Below, piece by piece: positions 16,984-24,978 of a stretch of DNA of 25,354 nucleotides. The position numbers were made by a program, and so were the translations under genes. This DNA is from an uncultured Hippea sp. (GTDB taxonomy: Bacteria; Campylobacterota_A; Desulfurellia; JAADFJ01). A model generated the notes under the pieces. It saw nothing but the letters and a program-made list of their open reading frames with translations, ran no database searches and was not told where the DNA came from. Each line of letters opens with the position of its first letter. Positions within the stretch are counted from its first letter, which is position 1. The stretch covers positions 1 to 25,354 of the forward strand of contig CAJVZA010000022.1 of NCBI GenBank assembly GCA_913009315.1, given 5' to 3'.

Positions 16984-18633
16984 TTATACCGCACAGCAGG
17001 ATAGTTTATTTACATCTTTGGAAAATCCTATTGCGGCAAGTTTTACTCCTTCCGAGAGCGTTAAATACGGATGAAACATCTTTTTTATCTCTTCGGTTGT
17101 TATGCCGTACTTAATTGCAAAAGATATCTCCATCAAAAGTTCGGAACCTTCTGAAGCAAGAATGCGCGCGCCGATAAGCTTATCGGTTTTTCTATTTCTT
17201 ATAAGTTTAATAAACCCTTTTGTATTTCTTGCCGCAAGTGCCCGTGGAATATTTTCGATCGGAAGAAACGATACATCATAATCAATTCCCGCTGCGTCAG
17301 CTTGATTTTCATCCATACCTACTCCCGCTACCTGAGGATCTGTAAAAATAACCCAAGGCAAAACAGCATAGTCCTTTTCCGATTTATTTTCAGTAAACGC
17401 ATTTTTGACAGATAGTGCTCCGGCATAAGCAGCGGTGTAAACAAAAAGATGTTCGCCGGTAACATCACCCGCAGCATAGATGTTTGGGACTGCTGTGCGT
17501 TGATATTCATCGGTTTTAATGAAACCATTGCCGTGAGTCTCAATTCCTAATTTTTCCAATCCCAGATTTTTAGTGTTACCTTTGCGTCCTGTTGCGATAA
17601 ACAGGTGCGTGCCTTCAATAATCTCATCATTATCTTTTACGCTTATCTTTAGAACAATTTTATCATCCTGTTTTAGAACAGAATGAATTTTTACACCCGT
17701 TTTGATATCAACTCCTTCTTCTCTTAAATAATTGGAAAGATCTTCCGATATATCAGGCATTTCTGTTGGCAGGATACGAACTGATCTCTGGAGAACCGTA
17801 ACTCTTGAGCCGAGCCGCGCAAACAGTTGAGCATTTTCCAATGCTATGTATCTTCCGCCTATAATTATTAGATGCTTGGGAAGCTCTTCAAGCTCATAAA
17901 GGGTATCGTTTATATAATAGCCGGAATCTTTTAATCCATGAATATCGGGAATAAAAGTAGAAGAACCGGCAGCAATTAAAATCGTATCTGCAGTTCTTGT
18001 TTCACCGTTTACTTCAATCATATTTTTACCGGTAAGTTTTGCATGTCCTTTCAGAACCGTTATGTTCGGATCGTCACTGATAACGTCAACGTATTTTTTT
18101 TGACGCAGATCACTTACCAATTCTCTTTTTTGATTTATTATCTCTTTGAAATTGATCCTGTTTTTGCCATGTTTTATCCCAAAAAAATTAGGGTGATTAG
18201 AGTTATGAAAGGCTTCTGCAGTTCTGATTAATGTTTTAGAGGGCACGCATCCTACATTTACGCATGTTCCTCCGATCGGTAAACCATCGTTTATCATCAA
18301 GATTTTTTTCCCAAGTTCGCTCGCCTTAATTGCAGCGGAAAAAGCAGCCGAACCGCCGCCTGTAATAATAAGATCGAACTGCTCCGCAAAATCAAATTCT
18401 TTGCCGAATTCGCTAATCTGCCTCGATACTCTGTAGCCGGCTTTTTTGATCGCCTTCTCGATATCTGCTCGGGAAACTCCATCTTCGACTGTTAGTTTTG
18501 CATTTCCTTTTTTCCAGCTATCAATCGACACGTCAATTATACCGCTGATTTTTCTTAGTTCTCCGGAAACATCCTCTATGCATCCCGCACAATGCATTCC
18601 TTCAATTTTAAGATTTGTTGTTTTGATATTCAT
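16984..18633 (-). CDS. merA: Mercuric reductase with N-terminal HMA domain
   Basis: MerA reduces Hg2+ to volatile Hg0 in the cytoplasm using NADPH and FAD. From the ATG at 18633 it has 549 residues: an HMA metal-binding domain (GMHCAGC, Cys15/Cys18), an FAD-binding fold (IITGGGSAAF), the redox-active CVNVGC (Cys124/Cys129) and the dimerisation domain. The C-terminal vicinal pair KLSCCAV, which receives Hg2+, separates MerA from other flavin disulfide reductases. The active-site Tyr in MFHPYLTLSEG is present. An upstream ATG in the same frame exists, but the AAGGAGG that drives translation lies inside that extension, so the downstream ATG is the start. It is the last gene of a three-gene operon with no merR nearby. 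Confidence 0.96.
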   Translation of the reverse strand: MNIKTTNLKIEGMHCAGCIEDVSGELRKISGIIDVSIDSWKKGNAKLTVEDGVSRADIEKAIKKAGYRVSRQISEFGKEFDFAEQFDLIITGGGSAAFSAAIKASELGKKILMINDGLPIGGTCVNVGCVPSKTLIRTAEAFHNSNHPNFFGIKHGKNRINFKEIINQKRELVSDLRQKKYVDVISDDPNITVLKGHAKLTGKNMIEVNGETRTADTILIAAGSSTFIPDIHGLKDSGYYINDTLYELEELPKHLIIIGGRYIALENAQLFARLGSRVTVLQRSVRILPTEMPDISEDLSNYLREEGVDIKTGVKIHSVLKQDDKIVLKISVKDNDEIIEGTHLFIATGRKGNTKNLGLEKLGIETHGNGFIKTDEYQRTAVPNIYAAGDVTGEHLFVYTAAYAGALSVKNAFTENKSEKDYAVLPWVIFTDPQVAGVGMDENQADAAGIDYDVSFLPIENIPRALAARNTKGFIKLIRNRKTDKLIGARILASEGSELLMEISFAIKYGITTEEIKKMFHPYLTLSEGVKLAAIGFSKDVNKLSCCAV

Positions 18634-18660
18634 TTTATCCTCCTTCATATTTAAAATTTA

Positions 18661-19176
18661 TCAACCATTTATCCTGCAGGCATGGACTTTGATAACAGCT
18701 TTCGCATTTTGATACAAGGCAAAAACCAGCAGCAGGATTGCGCCTGCGAATAGCTCGATTTCATGCAGTGCAATAAAAGCTTGAACTGCATTGCCGCCGG
18801 AAACAGATAATAGCGGAATAAATCCACCCAAAAAACCGAAAATAATCGGCAATATCGGTGTACAGCAGAGAAACGGTGTTATTGACGAAACTAAAAATCC
18901 TCCGGCAGCGGCAGTCTTGCCCCCTTCTCTTACTTTATGATAGCTAAAGACTGTAAATGAGATAGTCATTGACATCAAGACGGCAAATAAACCCGCAAAA
19001 ATTATCAGCTCAGGGGTTAGAAATCTTAAAGATACGAGACCTATTCGTCCCCCGGTATAAGTAGAAGGCAGGATCAACAAGTAAAGCATCAAAAAAACCA
19101 ACAGAGAAGCAATGCCCAGAATTCTGTATCTTTTTGTAGAGAAAACAGTCTTGAAGGAGTGATAAATCATAAGCAT
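18661..19176 (-). CDS. Membrane protein with vicinal Cys pair, putative mercury transporter
   Basis: A 171-residue protein with about four to five hydrophobic segments (roughly 18-36, 54-80, 90-125, 137-157). The segment SITPFLCCTPILPII carries adjacent Cys104 and Cys105 inside the membrane, followed by a Gly/Pro-rich turn. A lone Cys167 lies near the C-terminus. MerT, MerF and related Hg2+ importers also use a membrane Cys pair, and the gene sits directly between a thioredoxin-like gene and merA. I therefore infer transport of Hg2+ or another thiophilic ion. I do not recognise it as a close match to MerT, MerC, MerF, MerE or MerH. It starts 3 nt after the upstream stop, with no strong ribosome site, suggesting coupling. 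Confidence 0.6.
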   Translation of the reverse strand: MLMIYHSFKTVFSTKRYRILGIASLLVFLMLYLLILPSTYTGGRIGLVSLRFLTPELIIFAGLFAVLMSMTISFTVFSYHKVREGGKTAAAGGFLVSSITPFLCCTPILPIIFGFLGGFIPLLSVSGGNAVQAFIALHEIELFAGAILLLVFALYQNAKAVIKVHACRING

Positions 19177-19179
19177 TGA

Positions 19180-19758
19180 TTATTTTACCGGTTTCCTGCT
19201 TTTGGCAAAATTGATAATCCGATCGATAGTTGCAGCAGGAGCATCACTTATAATTCTAATAAATCCTTTTTTATCAATCAAAAAATAGATATCCGGGTAA
19301 CCTTTCGAATTGTATATAGCAGCCAATCTTTTGGATGCATTACCAAATAGCCAGTTTGAAGATTTTACTACCGATTTCCCGTACTTTTCGGAGAACTCTT
19401 GAGCCGTTGGCCCCGAATATCCTCCATTTTTGTAATTTACAAGAGCAATTACCTGTAATCCGTATTTCTTTAGTCGAGGCTGATTATCGGACAATATCTT
19501 CAATCCAACCTGACAACTTGGGCACCATGTTGAGAATAACCAAAGCATAACTTTGCGGCCTCTAAATTGATCTAAATTGTATGTTTTGAGATTAACGGTA
19601 AAGACGGCATTCGGTGCTGCCTGGGCAGCCTGTGTTATGGAAATTTTTCCAGTCAAAAGAATAAATGCAACAAGCATAATTCCTGCTAAGTTCAGCAGAT
19701 GTTGTTTCAGTTTGATATCCGATGTTATATCGCTAACCATAAAAACTTTTTTGTACAT
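19180..19758 (-). CDS. Membrane-anchored TlpA/thioredoxin-like protein
   Basis: A 192-residue redoxin with one N-terminal membrane segment (about residues 21-37) and an extracytoplasmic thioredoxin fold. The active site is WCPSC (Cys79, Cys82) in LWLFSTWCPSCQVG. The fold's cis-Pro region is probably GYPDIYFLIDKKG. I start at the ATG at 19758, which has AAGGAG 5 nt upstream. The frame is open for 24 more codons, but those cross the operator and promoter. As first gene of the operon with the Cys-pair membrane protein and merA, it could act as a periplasmic thiol carrier or keep cysteines reduced, a role played by MerP in classical systems. That role is inference; a general TlpA/ResA function is possible. 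Confidence 0.8.
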   Translation of the reverse strand: MYKKVFMVSDITSDIKLKQHLLNLAGIMLVAFILLTGKISITQAAQAAPNAVFTVNLKTYNLDQFRGRKVMLWLFSTWCPSCQVGLKILSDNQPRLKKYGLQVIALVNYKNGGYSGPTAQEFSEKYGKSVVKSSNWLFGNASKRLAAIYNSKGYPDIYFLIDKKGFIRIISDAPAATIDRIINFAKSRKPVK

Positions 19759-19781
19759 ATTTGCTCCTTTTTTATTTACCC

Positions 19782-19798
19782 ATACCCTGTTGGGGTAT
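19782..19798. promoter_or_regulatory. CsoR-like palindromic operator before the mer operon
   Basis: ATACCC-TGTTG-GGGTAT is a dyad with 6-bp perfect arms, 24 bp upstream of the TlpA-like start codon. TACCC...GGGTA palindromes are typical of the CsoR/RcnR repressor family. On the minus strand TATTAT (about 19797-19802) overlaps its edge and could be the -10, so binding would block transcription. No MerR-type spaced dyad is seen. No regulator gene is in the window, so the assignment rests on motif similarity. Confidence 0.5.
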
Positions 19799-19841
19799 AA
19801 TAAATATATCGTGAAAAATCTTCTTTTCAAGCAAATATTTA

Positions 19842-20031
19842 TAACTCACCTTACGCACTAAATGTAGTTTCAGCAAAAAGAGAAGGTGTTAGATACAAGG
19901 CGGGTTCTTGCCGCCATAGCTGCGGCTTATGGCAGTATAGTTCCAACGCAGCCAAGTCACATCGGTAGATACTAAAAGTTGTTATTTTTTATCATTGTAT
20001 CGATTATGAGACCACTGCACAATAAGCAGAT
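19842..20031 (+). repeat. Non-coding repeat element, right flank of mer operon
   Basis: This unit begins with TAACTCACCTTACGCA and ends with a 25-nt sequence (20007-20031) related to 16954-16978 on the opposite strand. Between them are two small hairpins: GGCGG...CCGCC (19899-19915) and GCCATA...TATGGC (19913-19933). It occupies most of the 302-bp space between the TlpA-like gene and the racemase gene; I see no gene in that space. The structure resembles the non-coding end of an insertion sequence or a MITE, but no transposase is present. Confidence 0.5.
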
Positions 20032-20060
20032 TTACAGCTGTCAACTCCTGCACGTTTTTA

Positions 20061-20795
20061 TTATAATAATTTAGCCGGAATTTTTCCGGCGTAAAGAATT
20101 GCCGAGCGGGCAAGAATAGTCAGAGAATCAAAATATGGCACAGATATATGCTCTTGCCTCAATGCAAGAGGAATTTCCGTACAACCGGCAACTATGGCCT
20201 CTGCACAGTCATGTTTTCGATAAATCATATTTTTTGCAACTGCTATTAACCTGGTAGTTATTTCAGACATTGAGCGTGAACGCTCGGAATTCTTGATATT
20301 ATAAATTGCTTCCATAATCTCTGATTGTTCTACTGTTTCCGGTACAACAGTTTTAATACTTTCTTTGGCAAGACGCCTCTGGAACAATCCGCCGGTAACT
20401 GTCCCTGTTGTTGCCATAAGACCAACAGTTCTGATTTTATGATATTCTCTTGTAATAGTTTCAGCCACAGCATCAAAAATGGATAAAATCGGTAAATCTA
20501 TCTGTTTTTGAATTTCGGATAGAAAAAAATGTGCAGATACGCAAGGAATTATAATAAAATCGGCACCGGCCATTTCAACTGCATGACAACTATGTACTAT
20601 GGACGGTACCGGAGATTCACCGTTACCTATAATGGCTGCCGTTCTATCCGGTACCTTAGGATTGGAATCAATAACTACCCTAATATGCTGCTGATCTGTT
20701 TTAGCAGGTGTATTTTTAATAACTTTCTCAAAACAACTTAAAGTAGCTTCAGGACCCATCCCACCCACAATTCCAATGGTCTTTGTATCCATCAT
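20061..20795 (-). CDS. Aspartate/glutamate racemase family protein
   Basis: A PLP-independent amino acid racemase of the Asp/Glu/hydantoin racemase superfamily, cytoplasmic, 244 residues. GIVGGMGPEAT at the N-terminus is typical of aspartate-racemase/YgeA members. The two catalytic thiols are Cys85 in IIIPCVSAHFF and Cys205 in VAGCTEIPL. The usual PCNTAH is PCVSAH here, so the Asn and Thr beside the first Cys are changed, which may shift substrate choice. It is the last gene of the amino acid transport operon, 25 nt after the ATPase gene. It could interconvert D- and L-forms of the imported substrate before DcyD acts, but its actual substrate cannot be read from sequence. Confidence 0.88.
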   Translation of the reverse strand: MMDTKTIGIVGGMGPEATLSCFEKVIKNTPAKTDQQHIRVVIDSNPKVPDRTAAIIGNGESPVPSIVHSCHAVEMAGADFIIIPCVSAHFFLSEIQKQIDLPILSIFDAVAETITREYHKIRTVGLMATTGTVTGGLFQRRLAKESIKTVVPETVEQSEIMEAIYNIKNSERSRSMSEITTRLIAVAKNMIYRKHDCAEAIVAGCTEIPLALRQEHISVPYFDSLTILARSAILYAGKIPAKLL

Positions 20796-20820
20796 TGATT
20801 TAATGCTCCATAATCATTTT

Positions 20821-21543
20821 TTACAAGATCTGTTTTAGAAAGTCCTTTGCTCTATCGGTTTTTGTATTTATGAAAAATTCTTCATATGCACCTTGTTCAA
20901 TAATTTCTCCCTTGTCGATAAATATAATATTGTCAGCTACTTCCTTGGCAAAACCCATTTCATGTGTAACGCAAACAATTGTCATTCCGCTTTTAGCCAG
21001 GCTAATCATAATATCAAGAATGCCTTTAATCGCTTCGGGGTCCAAAGCAGACGTAGGCTCGTCAAACAACACTATCTGCGGCTTCATTATAAGAGCTCTG
21101 CCAATTGCCACGCGTTGTTGCTGACCTCCGGAAAGTTCAGCTGGGTGTGCTTGCGCATTGCTTCCCATACCAACTTGTTCCAAAAACACCATTGCTTCTT
21201 TTTCAGCTTTATGCTTAGACCAGTTAAGTACCTTTATAGGTGCTATACAAATATTCTGAAGAGCTGTCATATGTGGATAAAGTGCAAAATGTTGGAAAAC
21301 CATTCCAATATTTCTCCTCAGCTTATATAGATCTGTCTTGGGATCATTAAGAGAAATACCATTAACAATAATTTCACCTTTCTGGTACTTTTCTATACCA
21401 TTGATGCAACGAAGTAAAGTACTTTTGCCGGAACCGCTTGGCCCGCAAATGACCACCGTTTGATTACGTTCAATCGTAACATTTATATTTTTCAATACTT
21501 CAGGCTTTCCATACCATTTGCAGACATCTGTAATTGTAATCAT
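20821..21543 (-). CDS. tcyN: Polar amino acid ABC transporter ATP-binding protein (GlnQ/TcyN type)
   Basis: The cytoplasmic ATPase of a polar amino acid importer, 240 residues. Walker A is GPSGSGKST (34-42), the ABC signature LSGGQQQR, Walker B VLFDEPTSALDPE, and the H-loop VTHEMGFA. These are all intact, so it should be active. The ATG overlaps the stop of the upstream permease gene by 4 nt. Sequence alone places it in the glutamine/cystine/arginine group. The neighbouring dcyD, as in the E. coli tcyJ-dcyD-tcyL-tcyN arrangement, makes cystine or D-cysteine the first guess. The symbol is provisional. Confidence 0.93.
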   Translation of the reverse strand: MITITDVCKWYGKPEVLKNINVTIERNQTVVICGPSGSGKSTLLRCINGIEKYQKGEIIVNGISLNDPKTDLYKLRRNIGMVFQHFALYPHMTALQNICIAPIKVLNWSKHKAEKEAMVFLEQVGMGSNAQAHPAELSGGQQQRVAIGRALIMKPQIVLFDEPTSALDPEAIKGILDIMISLAKSGMTIVCVTHEMGFAKEVADNIIFIDKGEIIEQGAYEEFFINTKTDRAKDFLKQIL

Positions 21544-22196
21544 GATAACCCAGTTTTTTTATTCGCCGTTTCAAAATATGTTGCAATTTTCGATCCACTG
21601 AAGCAAAATATAAAAAATACGATAGCAACGAATCCATAAATTTGTATTGAACGCACTTCTATATTATCTACAATAGATGCACTTCTCACGAATTCTCTCA
21701 ACCCTATTACAAAAGCTAAGCTTGTATCCTGAAAAGTTATAATTGCCTGAGTAACCAAACTTGGCAACATACGTTTAAAAGCAATAGGAATTAAAATGTA
21801 ACGAGCTATTTGCGTATGCTTCATACCCGTAGATAAAGCAGCAGAAACTAAATCCTTGCTGATAGACTGGTAACCCGACCTGAAAATTTCCGCGAAGTAA
21901 GCTGATTCAAAAATGATGAAGGAGATAGTTGCTGAAAAAAATGGAGTAAATGAACGCCCGGAAATTATAGGCATAAAAAAGTAAAACCAGAATATGACGA
22001 GTATCAGCGGAATACTACGCAAGATATTGATATAGACGGAAACAAAATAATATACGAATTTATTTTTAGAAATACGACCAAGACCCAACAGAGCTCCTAA
22101 AATAATACCCCCTATAATGCCAAGAATTGCCAATTCGAGGGTTAATGTAAATCCGTTTATAAAAAATACTATGTTATTAGTTACAGCTTTAAACAT
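21540..22196 (-). CDS. Polar amino acid ABC transporter permease, second copy
   Basis: One of two HisM/TcyL-type inner-membrane permeases, 218 residues, with about five hydrophobic segments. It has the family N-terminal pattern GFTLTLELAILGIIGGIILG. The EAA loop reads AALSTGMKHTQIARYILIPIAFKRMLP, the ATPase contact site. It begins 2 nt after the stop of the other permease gene and overlaps the ATPase gene by 4 nt. The two permeases differ clearly in sequence, so they likely form a heterodimer rather than being a recent duplication. Confidence 0.92.
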   Translation of the reverse strand: MFKAVTNNIVFFINGFTLTLELAILGIIGGIILGALLGLGRISKNKFVYYFVSVYINILRSIPLILVIFWFYFFMPIISGRSFTPFFSATISFIIFESAYFAEIFRSGYQSISKDLVSAALSTGMKHTQIARYILIPIAFKRMLPSLVTQAIITFQDTSLAFVIGLREFVRSASIVDNIEVRSIQIYGFVAIVFFIFCFSGSKIATYFETANKKTGLS

Positions 22197-22198
22197 AT

Positions 22199-22912
22199 CT
22201 ACCGCCCGGCCATACCGGGTATCCTTACCTTAGATTCAATAATTCCGGATATCTTTACAATAGTCAAACTGAGTAATAAATAAATGGTCATTGCCCCTGT
22301 AGTTGCTTCTAATCCATGAAAAGTTGTAGAAGCAATGCGGTAGCTCGTAAATGTTGTTTCTGCAACACCAATCGTCATTGCTACTGATGAGTTTTTAAAA
22401 ATTGTTAAAAACTCCGTTGTTAAAGTTGGGATGATTATTATCAGGGCATGCGGGATGATCACATGGCGATACATTTGATAACGAGTCATACCTGTAGACA
22501 AAGCTGCCTCGTACTCCATTGTCTCTATAGATGCTAATCCTGCCCGCATATGTTCTGCGATCCTGGATGCAGTATAAAGTCCCAATGCAATTATAGCTAT
22601 ATAATAGTTAAAACCAATAATATGATTAATATAAATTCTAATAGTATCTGGAAAAATCATCGGGAATGCAAAATACCACATAAACAGTTGCACTAAAAAA
22701 GGAACGTTACGAAAGATCTCCGTATAAGCAGTAGGTAAGAAATGCAGCCATCCTGAAGAGGATGACCGCAATGTACCTATGAAAATACCTGAAAGAGCTA
22801 TTATCCATGCAAAGAAGCCGATTTCGAGTGTTAGCCGTATTCCATGCATCCACCATGTAATGTATGGTTGCGACCACAAAACACTCCAATTATAGTGATA
22901 AGCAAAAGTCAT
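22199..22912 (-). CDS. Polar amino acid ABC transporter permease, first copy
   Basis: A HisM/TcyL-type permease of 237 residues with about five hydrophobic segments. It opens with a hydrophilic stretch (YHYNWSVLWSQPYITWWMHG) and then GIRLTLEIGFFAWIIALSG. The EAA loop is AALSTGMTRYQMYRHVIIPHAL. A good ribosome site, GAGGAG, is 5 nt before the ATG. It follows the solute-binding protein gene by 27 nt. The longer N-terminus resembles GltJ-like permeases of acidic amino acid systems, so glutamate/aspartate import remains an alternative to cystine. Confidence 0.92.
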   Translation of the reverse strand: MTFAYHYNWSVLWSQPYITWWMHGIRLTLEIGFFAWIIALSGIFIGTLRSSSSGWLHFLPTAYTEIFRNVPFLVQLFMWYFAFPMIFPDTIRIYINHIIGFNYYIAIIALGLYTASRIAEHMRAGLASIETMEYEAALSTGMTRYQMYRHVIIPHALIIIIPTLTTEFLTIFKNSSVAMTIGVAETTFTSYRIASTTFHGLEATTGAMTIYLLLSLTIVKISGIIESKVRIPGMAGR

Positions 22913-22939
22913 ACATGCTCCTCTATGCTTTTTACTTTT

Positions 22940-23842
22940 TTATTTCCACCATCCACTTGACATTGGGAATACCATCATCTTAAGGTAATTTTTGTATGCG
23001 ATAGACAGAGGTATTGGAATAACACCGTTCGGACCCATCCATTTGCGGTACATTTTAAAAAATTTGCCGGTTTTAATAGACCATTTAATAGTATCATTTA
23101 CAAAGTCCCTGAAATCCGAGTTATTTTTTCGCATTATGTAACCATAAGGCTCATACGCTATAGCAAAGTCAACTGTTCTCCATTTATTCGGATGTCTCGA
23201 CTTCATGCGTATTCCCTCTAAAAGGCTTCTATCGGTTGAGTATGCGTCAATTTTGCCACTTTCTAAAGCCAACATGCCCTGTGGATGAGTTTCAGTAACT
23301 ATAATGGCCCGAGGATGAATTTTCCCTTCTTTAACCAGTTTTTCTACAGCATGCAGGTTAGTGGTTCCACGCGCCGCACCTATACGTTTCCCATTAAGAT
23401 CCTGCAAAGTTTTAATGCCGCTGTCCTTGGCAACAAGAAATGTTGTTTCAGAAAAGAAAAAAGGCATACTAAAATCAACTACATCTTCGCGTTTTTGCGT
23501 GTAAGTGGTAGATCCCATTTCAATATCAATAGTTCCATTAATAGTCAATGGAATACGTGTGGCTGGCGTAATGGTGATAGGTACAATTTTAATCTTTTTA
23601 TTAAAGTGTAAACTTAGATATTTCACTAATTGTTTTGCCATATCTACGGAAAATCCTATATGCTTTCCAGTTTTAGGTGTAATATAAGCAAACGGGATTG
23701 ATCCTTCTCTAAAACCGATTCTGATTTCTCCAGTTTTCTGAATTCTGTTCATTGTTCCATCCGCCATCGCTACGGTACTTGTTGCAAATATTAAAACACC
23801 AAGCATGACAATTGCCAATCCTATGTTGAATAACCGTCTCAT
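22940..23842 (-). CDS. Periplasmic solute-binding protein of the amino acid ABC transporter
   Basis: A family 3 extracellular solute-binding protein of 300 residues that captures an amino acid in the periplasm. The N-terminus is a Sec signal peptide (MRRLFNIGLAIVMLGVLIFA, cleavage probably after VAMA). There is no lipobox Cys, so it is soluble as expected for a Gram-negative. Typical features are GEIRIGFREGSIPFAYI, GFSVDMAKQLVKYL, the domain-crossing segment FSMPFFFSETTFLVAKD, and LNGKRIGAARGTTN. AAGGGGGA lies about 6 nt before the ATG. The DMA and RGTT motifs are close to those of glutamate/aspartate-binding GltI and to FliY/TcyJ. Ligand choice cannot be settled without a structure model or binding data. 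Confidence 0.93.
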   Translation of the reverse strand: MRRLFNIGLAIVMLGVLIFATSTVAMADGTMNRIQKTGEIRIGFREGSIPFAYITPKTGKHIGFSVDMAKQLVKYLSLHFNKKIKIVPITITPATRIPLTINGTIDIEMGSTTYTQKREDVVDFSMPFFFSETTFLVAKDSGIKTLQDLNGKRIGAARGTTNLHAVEKLVKEGKIHPRAIIVTETHPQGMLALESGKIDAYSTDRSLLEGIRMKSRHPNKWRTVDFAIAYEPYGYIMRKNNSDFRDFVNDTIKWSIKTGKFFKMYRKWMGPNGVIPIPLSIAYKNYLKMMVFPMSSGWWK

Positions 23843-23881
23843 AACATCCCCCTTAAAATTTTTTTACATATATTAATAAAC

Positions 23882-24880
23882 TTAATTCAATATCTCCTTT
23901 TGATAAGCGAACAATGCCGGTGAGCCTCCTGTATGTACAAATAGTACGTTTTCACCTTTTTTAATAACGCCTTTGCGCGACAGGTCAATCAAACCAGCCA
24001 TTGCCTTTCCCGTATATACAGGATCCAAAAGAATGCCTTCGATTTGTGCTAACATATTTATTGCCTCTGATGTCCCTGCATTAAGTAAAGAGTACTGTGG
24101 ACGCCAGTAATCTCCAAAACAGGTCACAGCATTACTACTGATAGATGAATTAACACCTACATGGTCAGCTGTTTTTTGTACAAGATCATAAACTGCTTTT
24201 TCCTGAATCTCCTTGTCGCGGCTAACATCAATACCCCAGATTGGAATATTCATATTACATCCGTACATTCCTGTTATTAAACCGGCTTGAGTGCCGGTTG
24301 ATCCACTGGCAACAACTATTTTATCAAAATTAAGTCCTTTTTCGTGCATCTGATTCTGTATTTCCTGGGCACAGGCAACATATCCGGTTGCACCTATAGG
24401 ATTAGAGGCGCCACCGGGAATGATGTAGGGTTTATGTCCTTCTTTATCAACCTCCTCAGCTACCTGTTCCATGGCCTCCATCATATTTGAGCCACCCAGA
24501 ACAACTTTAATCTTTTCCACACCCAGTAAATAATAAAGAAAATTATTTCCACTGGCATTCTTATCGTAAGAGTTTACAACGCGTTCTTCCAGGACCAAAC
24601 GACATTTCATTCCTTCCTTAACTGCAGCAGAAAGAGTTAAACGACAGTGATTAGATTGAATGGCTCCACAAGTAATTAATGTGTCATATTCTTTATCTAA
24701 AGCATCAGCAACTACAAATTCCAATTTACGTGTTTTATTGCCGCCACCTGTTAGTCCCAACAAGTCGTCCCGTTTAATGTATACGTTTGGTCCTCCCAGA
24801 ACCTTAGTAAGTTCCGGAAGAAACTCAATCGGCGTTTGTCCTTCAGTATACCTTCTACGCGGAAATTTCGTCAAATTCAT
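23882..24880 (-). CDS. dcyD: D-cysteine desulfhydrase (PLP enzyme)
   Basis: DcyD breaks D-cysteine into pyruvate, H2S and ammonia in the cytoplasm. It is a fold-type II PLP enzyme of 332 residues, close in length and motif order to E. coli DcyD: FIKRDD-like YIKRDDLLGLTGGGNKTRKLEF (catalytic Lys in NKTRK), GAIQSNHCR, VVASGSTGTQAGL, LDPVYTGKAMAGLI and FVHTGGSPALFAY. ACC deaminases of the same family have Glu in the DPVYEGK position; here it is Thr, which favours D-cysteine desulfhydrase. AAGGAGAGG lies about 6 nt before the ATG. It follows ridA by 98 bp and precedes the binding-protein gene by 39 bp. A broader D-amino acid lyase activity is possible. Confidence 0.9.
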   Translation of the reverse strand: MNLTKFPRRRYTEGQTPIEFLPELTKVLGGPNVYIKRDDLLGLTGGGNKTRKLEFVVADALDKEYDTLITCGAIQSNHCRLTLSAAVKEGMKCRLVLEERVVNSYDKNASGNNFLYYLLGVEKIKVVLGGSNMMEAMEQVAEEVDKEGHKPYIIPGGASNPIGATGYVACAQEIQNQMHEKGLNFDKIVVASGSTGTQAGLITGMYGCNMNIPIWGIDVSRDKEIQEKAVYDLVQKTADHVGVNSSISSNAVTCFGDYWRPQYSLLNAGTSEAINMLAQIEGILLDPVYTGKAMAGLIDLSRKGVIKKGENVLFVHTGGSPALFAYQKEILN

Positions 24881-24978
24881 AATAACCTCTCCTTTTCTGT
24901 TTTAATAAATTATTGAATGCCCAAATTACCTTCAAAATATTTCTTTGAACTTAAATCTTAATATGGTAAATAATAAAG

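Noticed and set aside
19759-19830. Longer start for the TlpA-like protein, 24 codons upstream.
   Set aside because: The extension crosses the CsoR-like palindrome and probable -10, and the AAGGAG site matches the downstream ATG.
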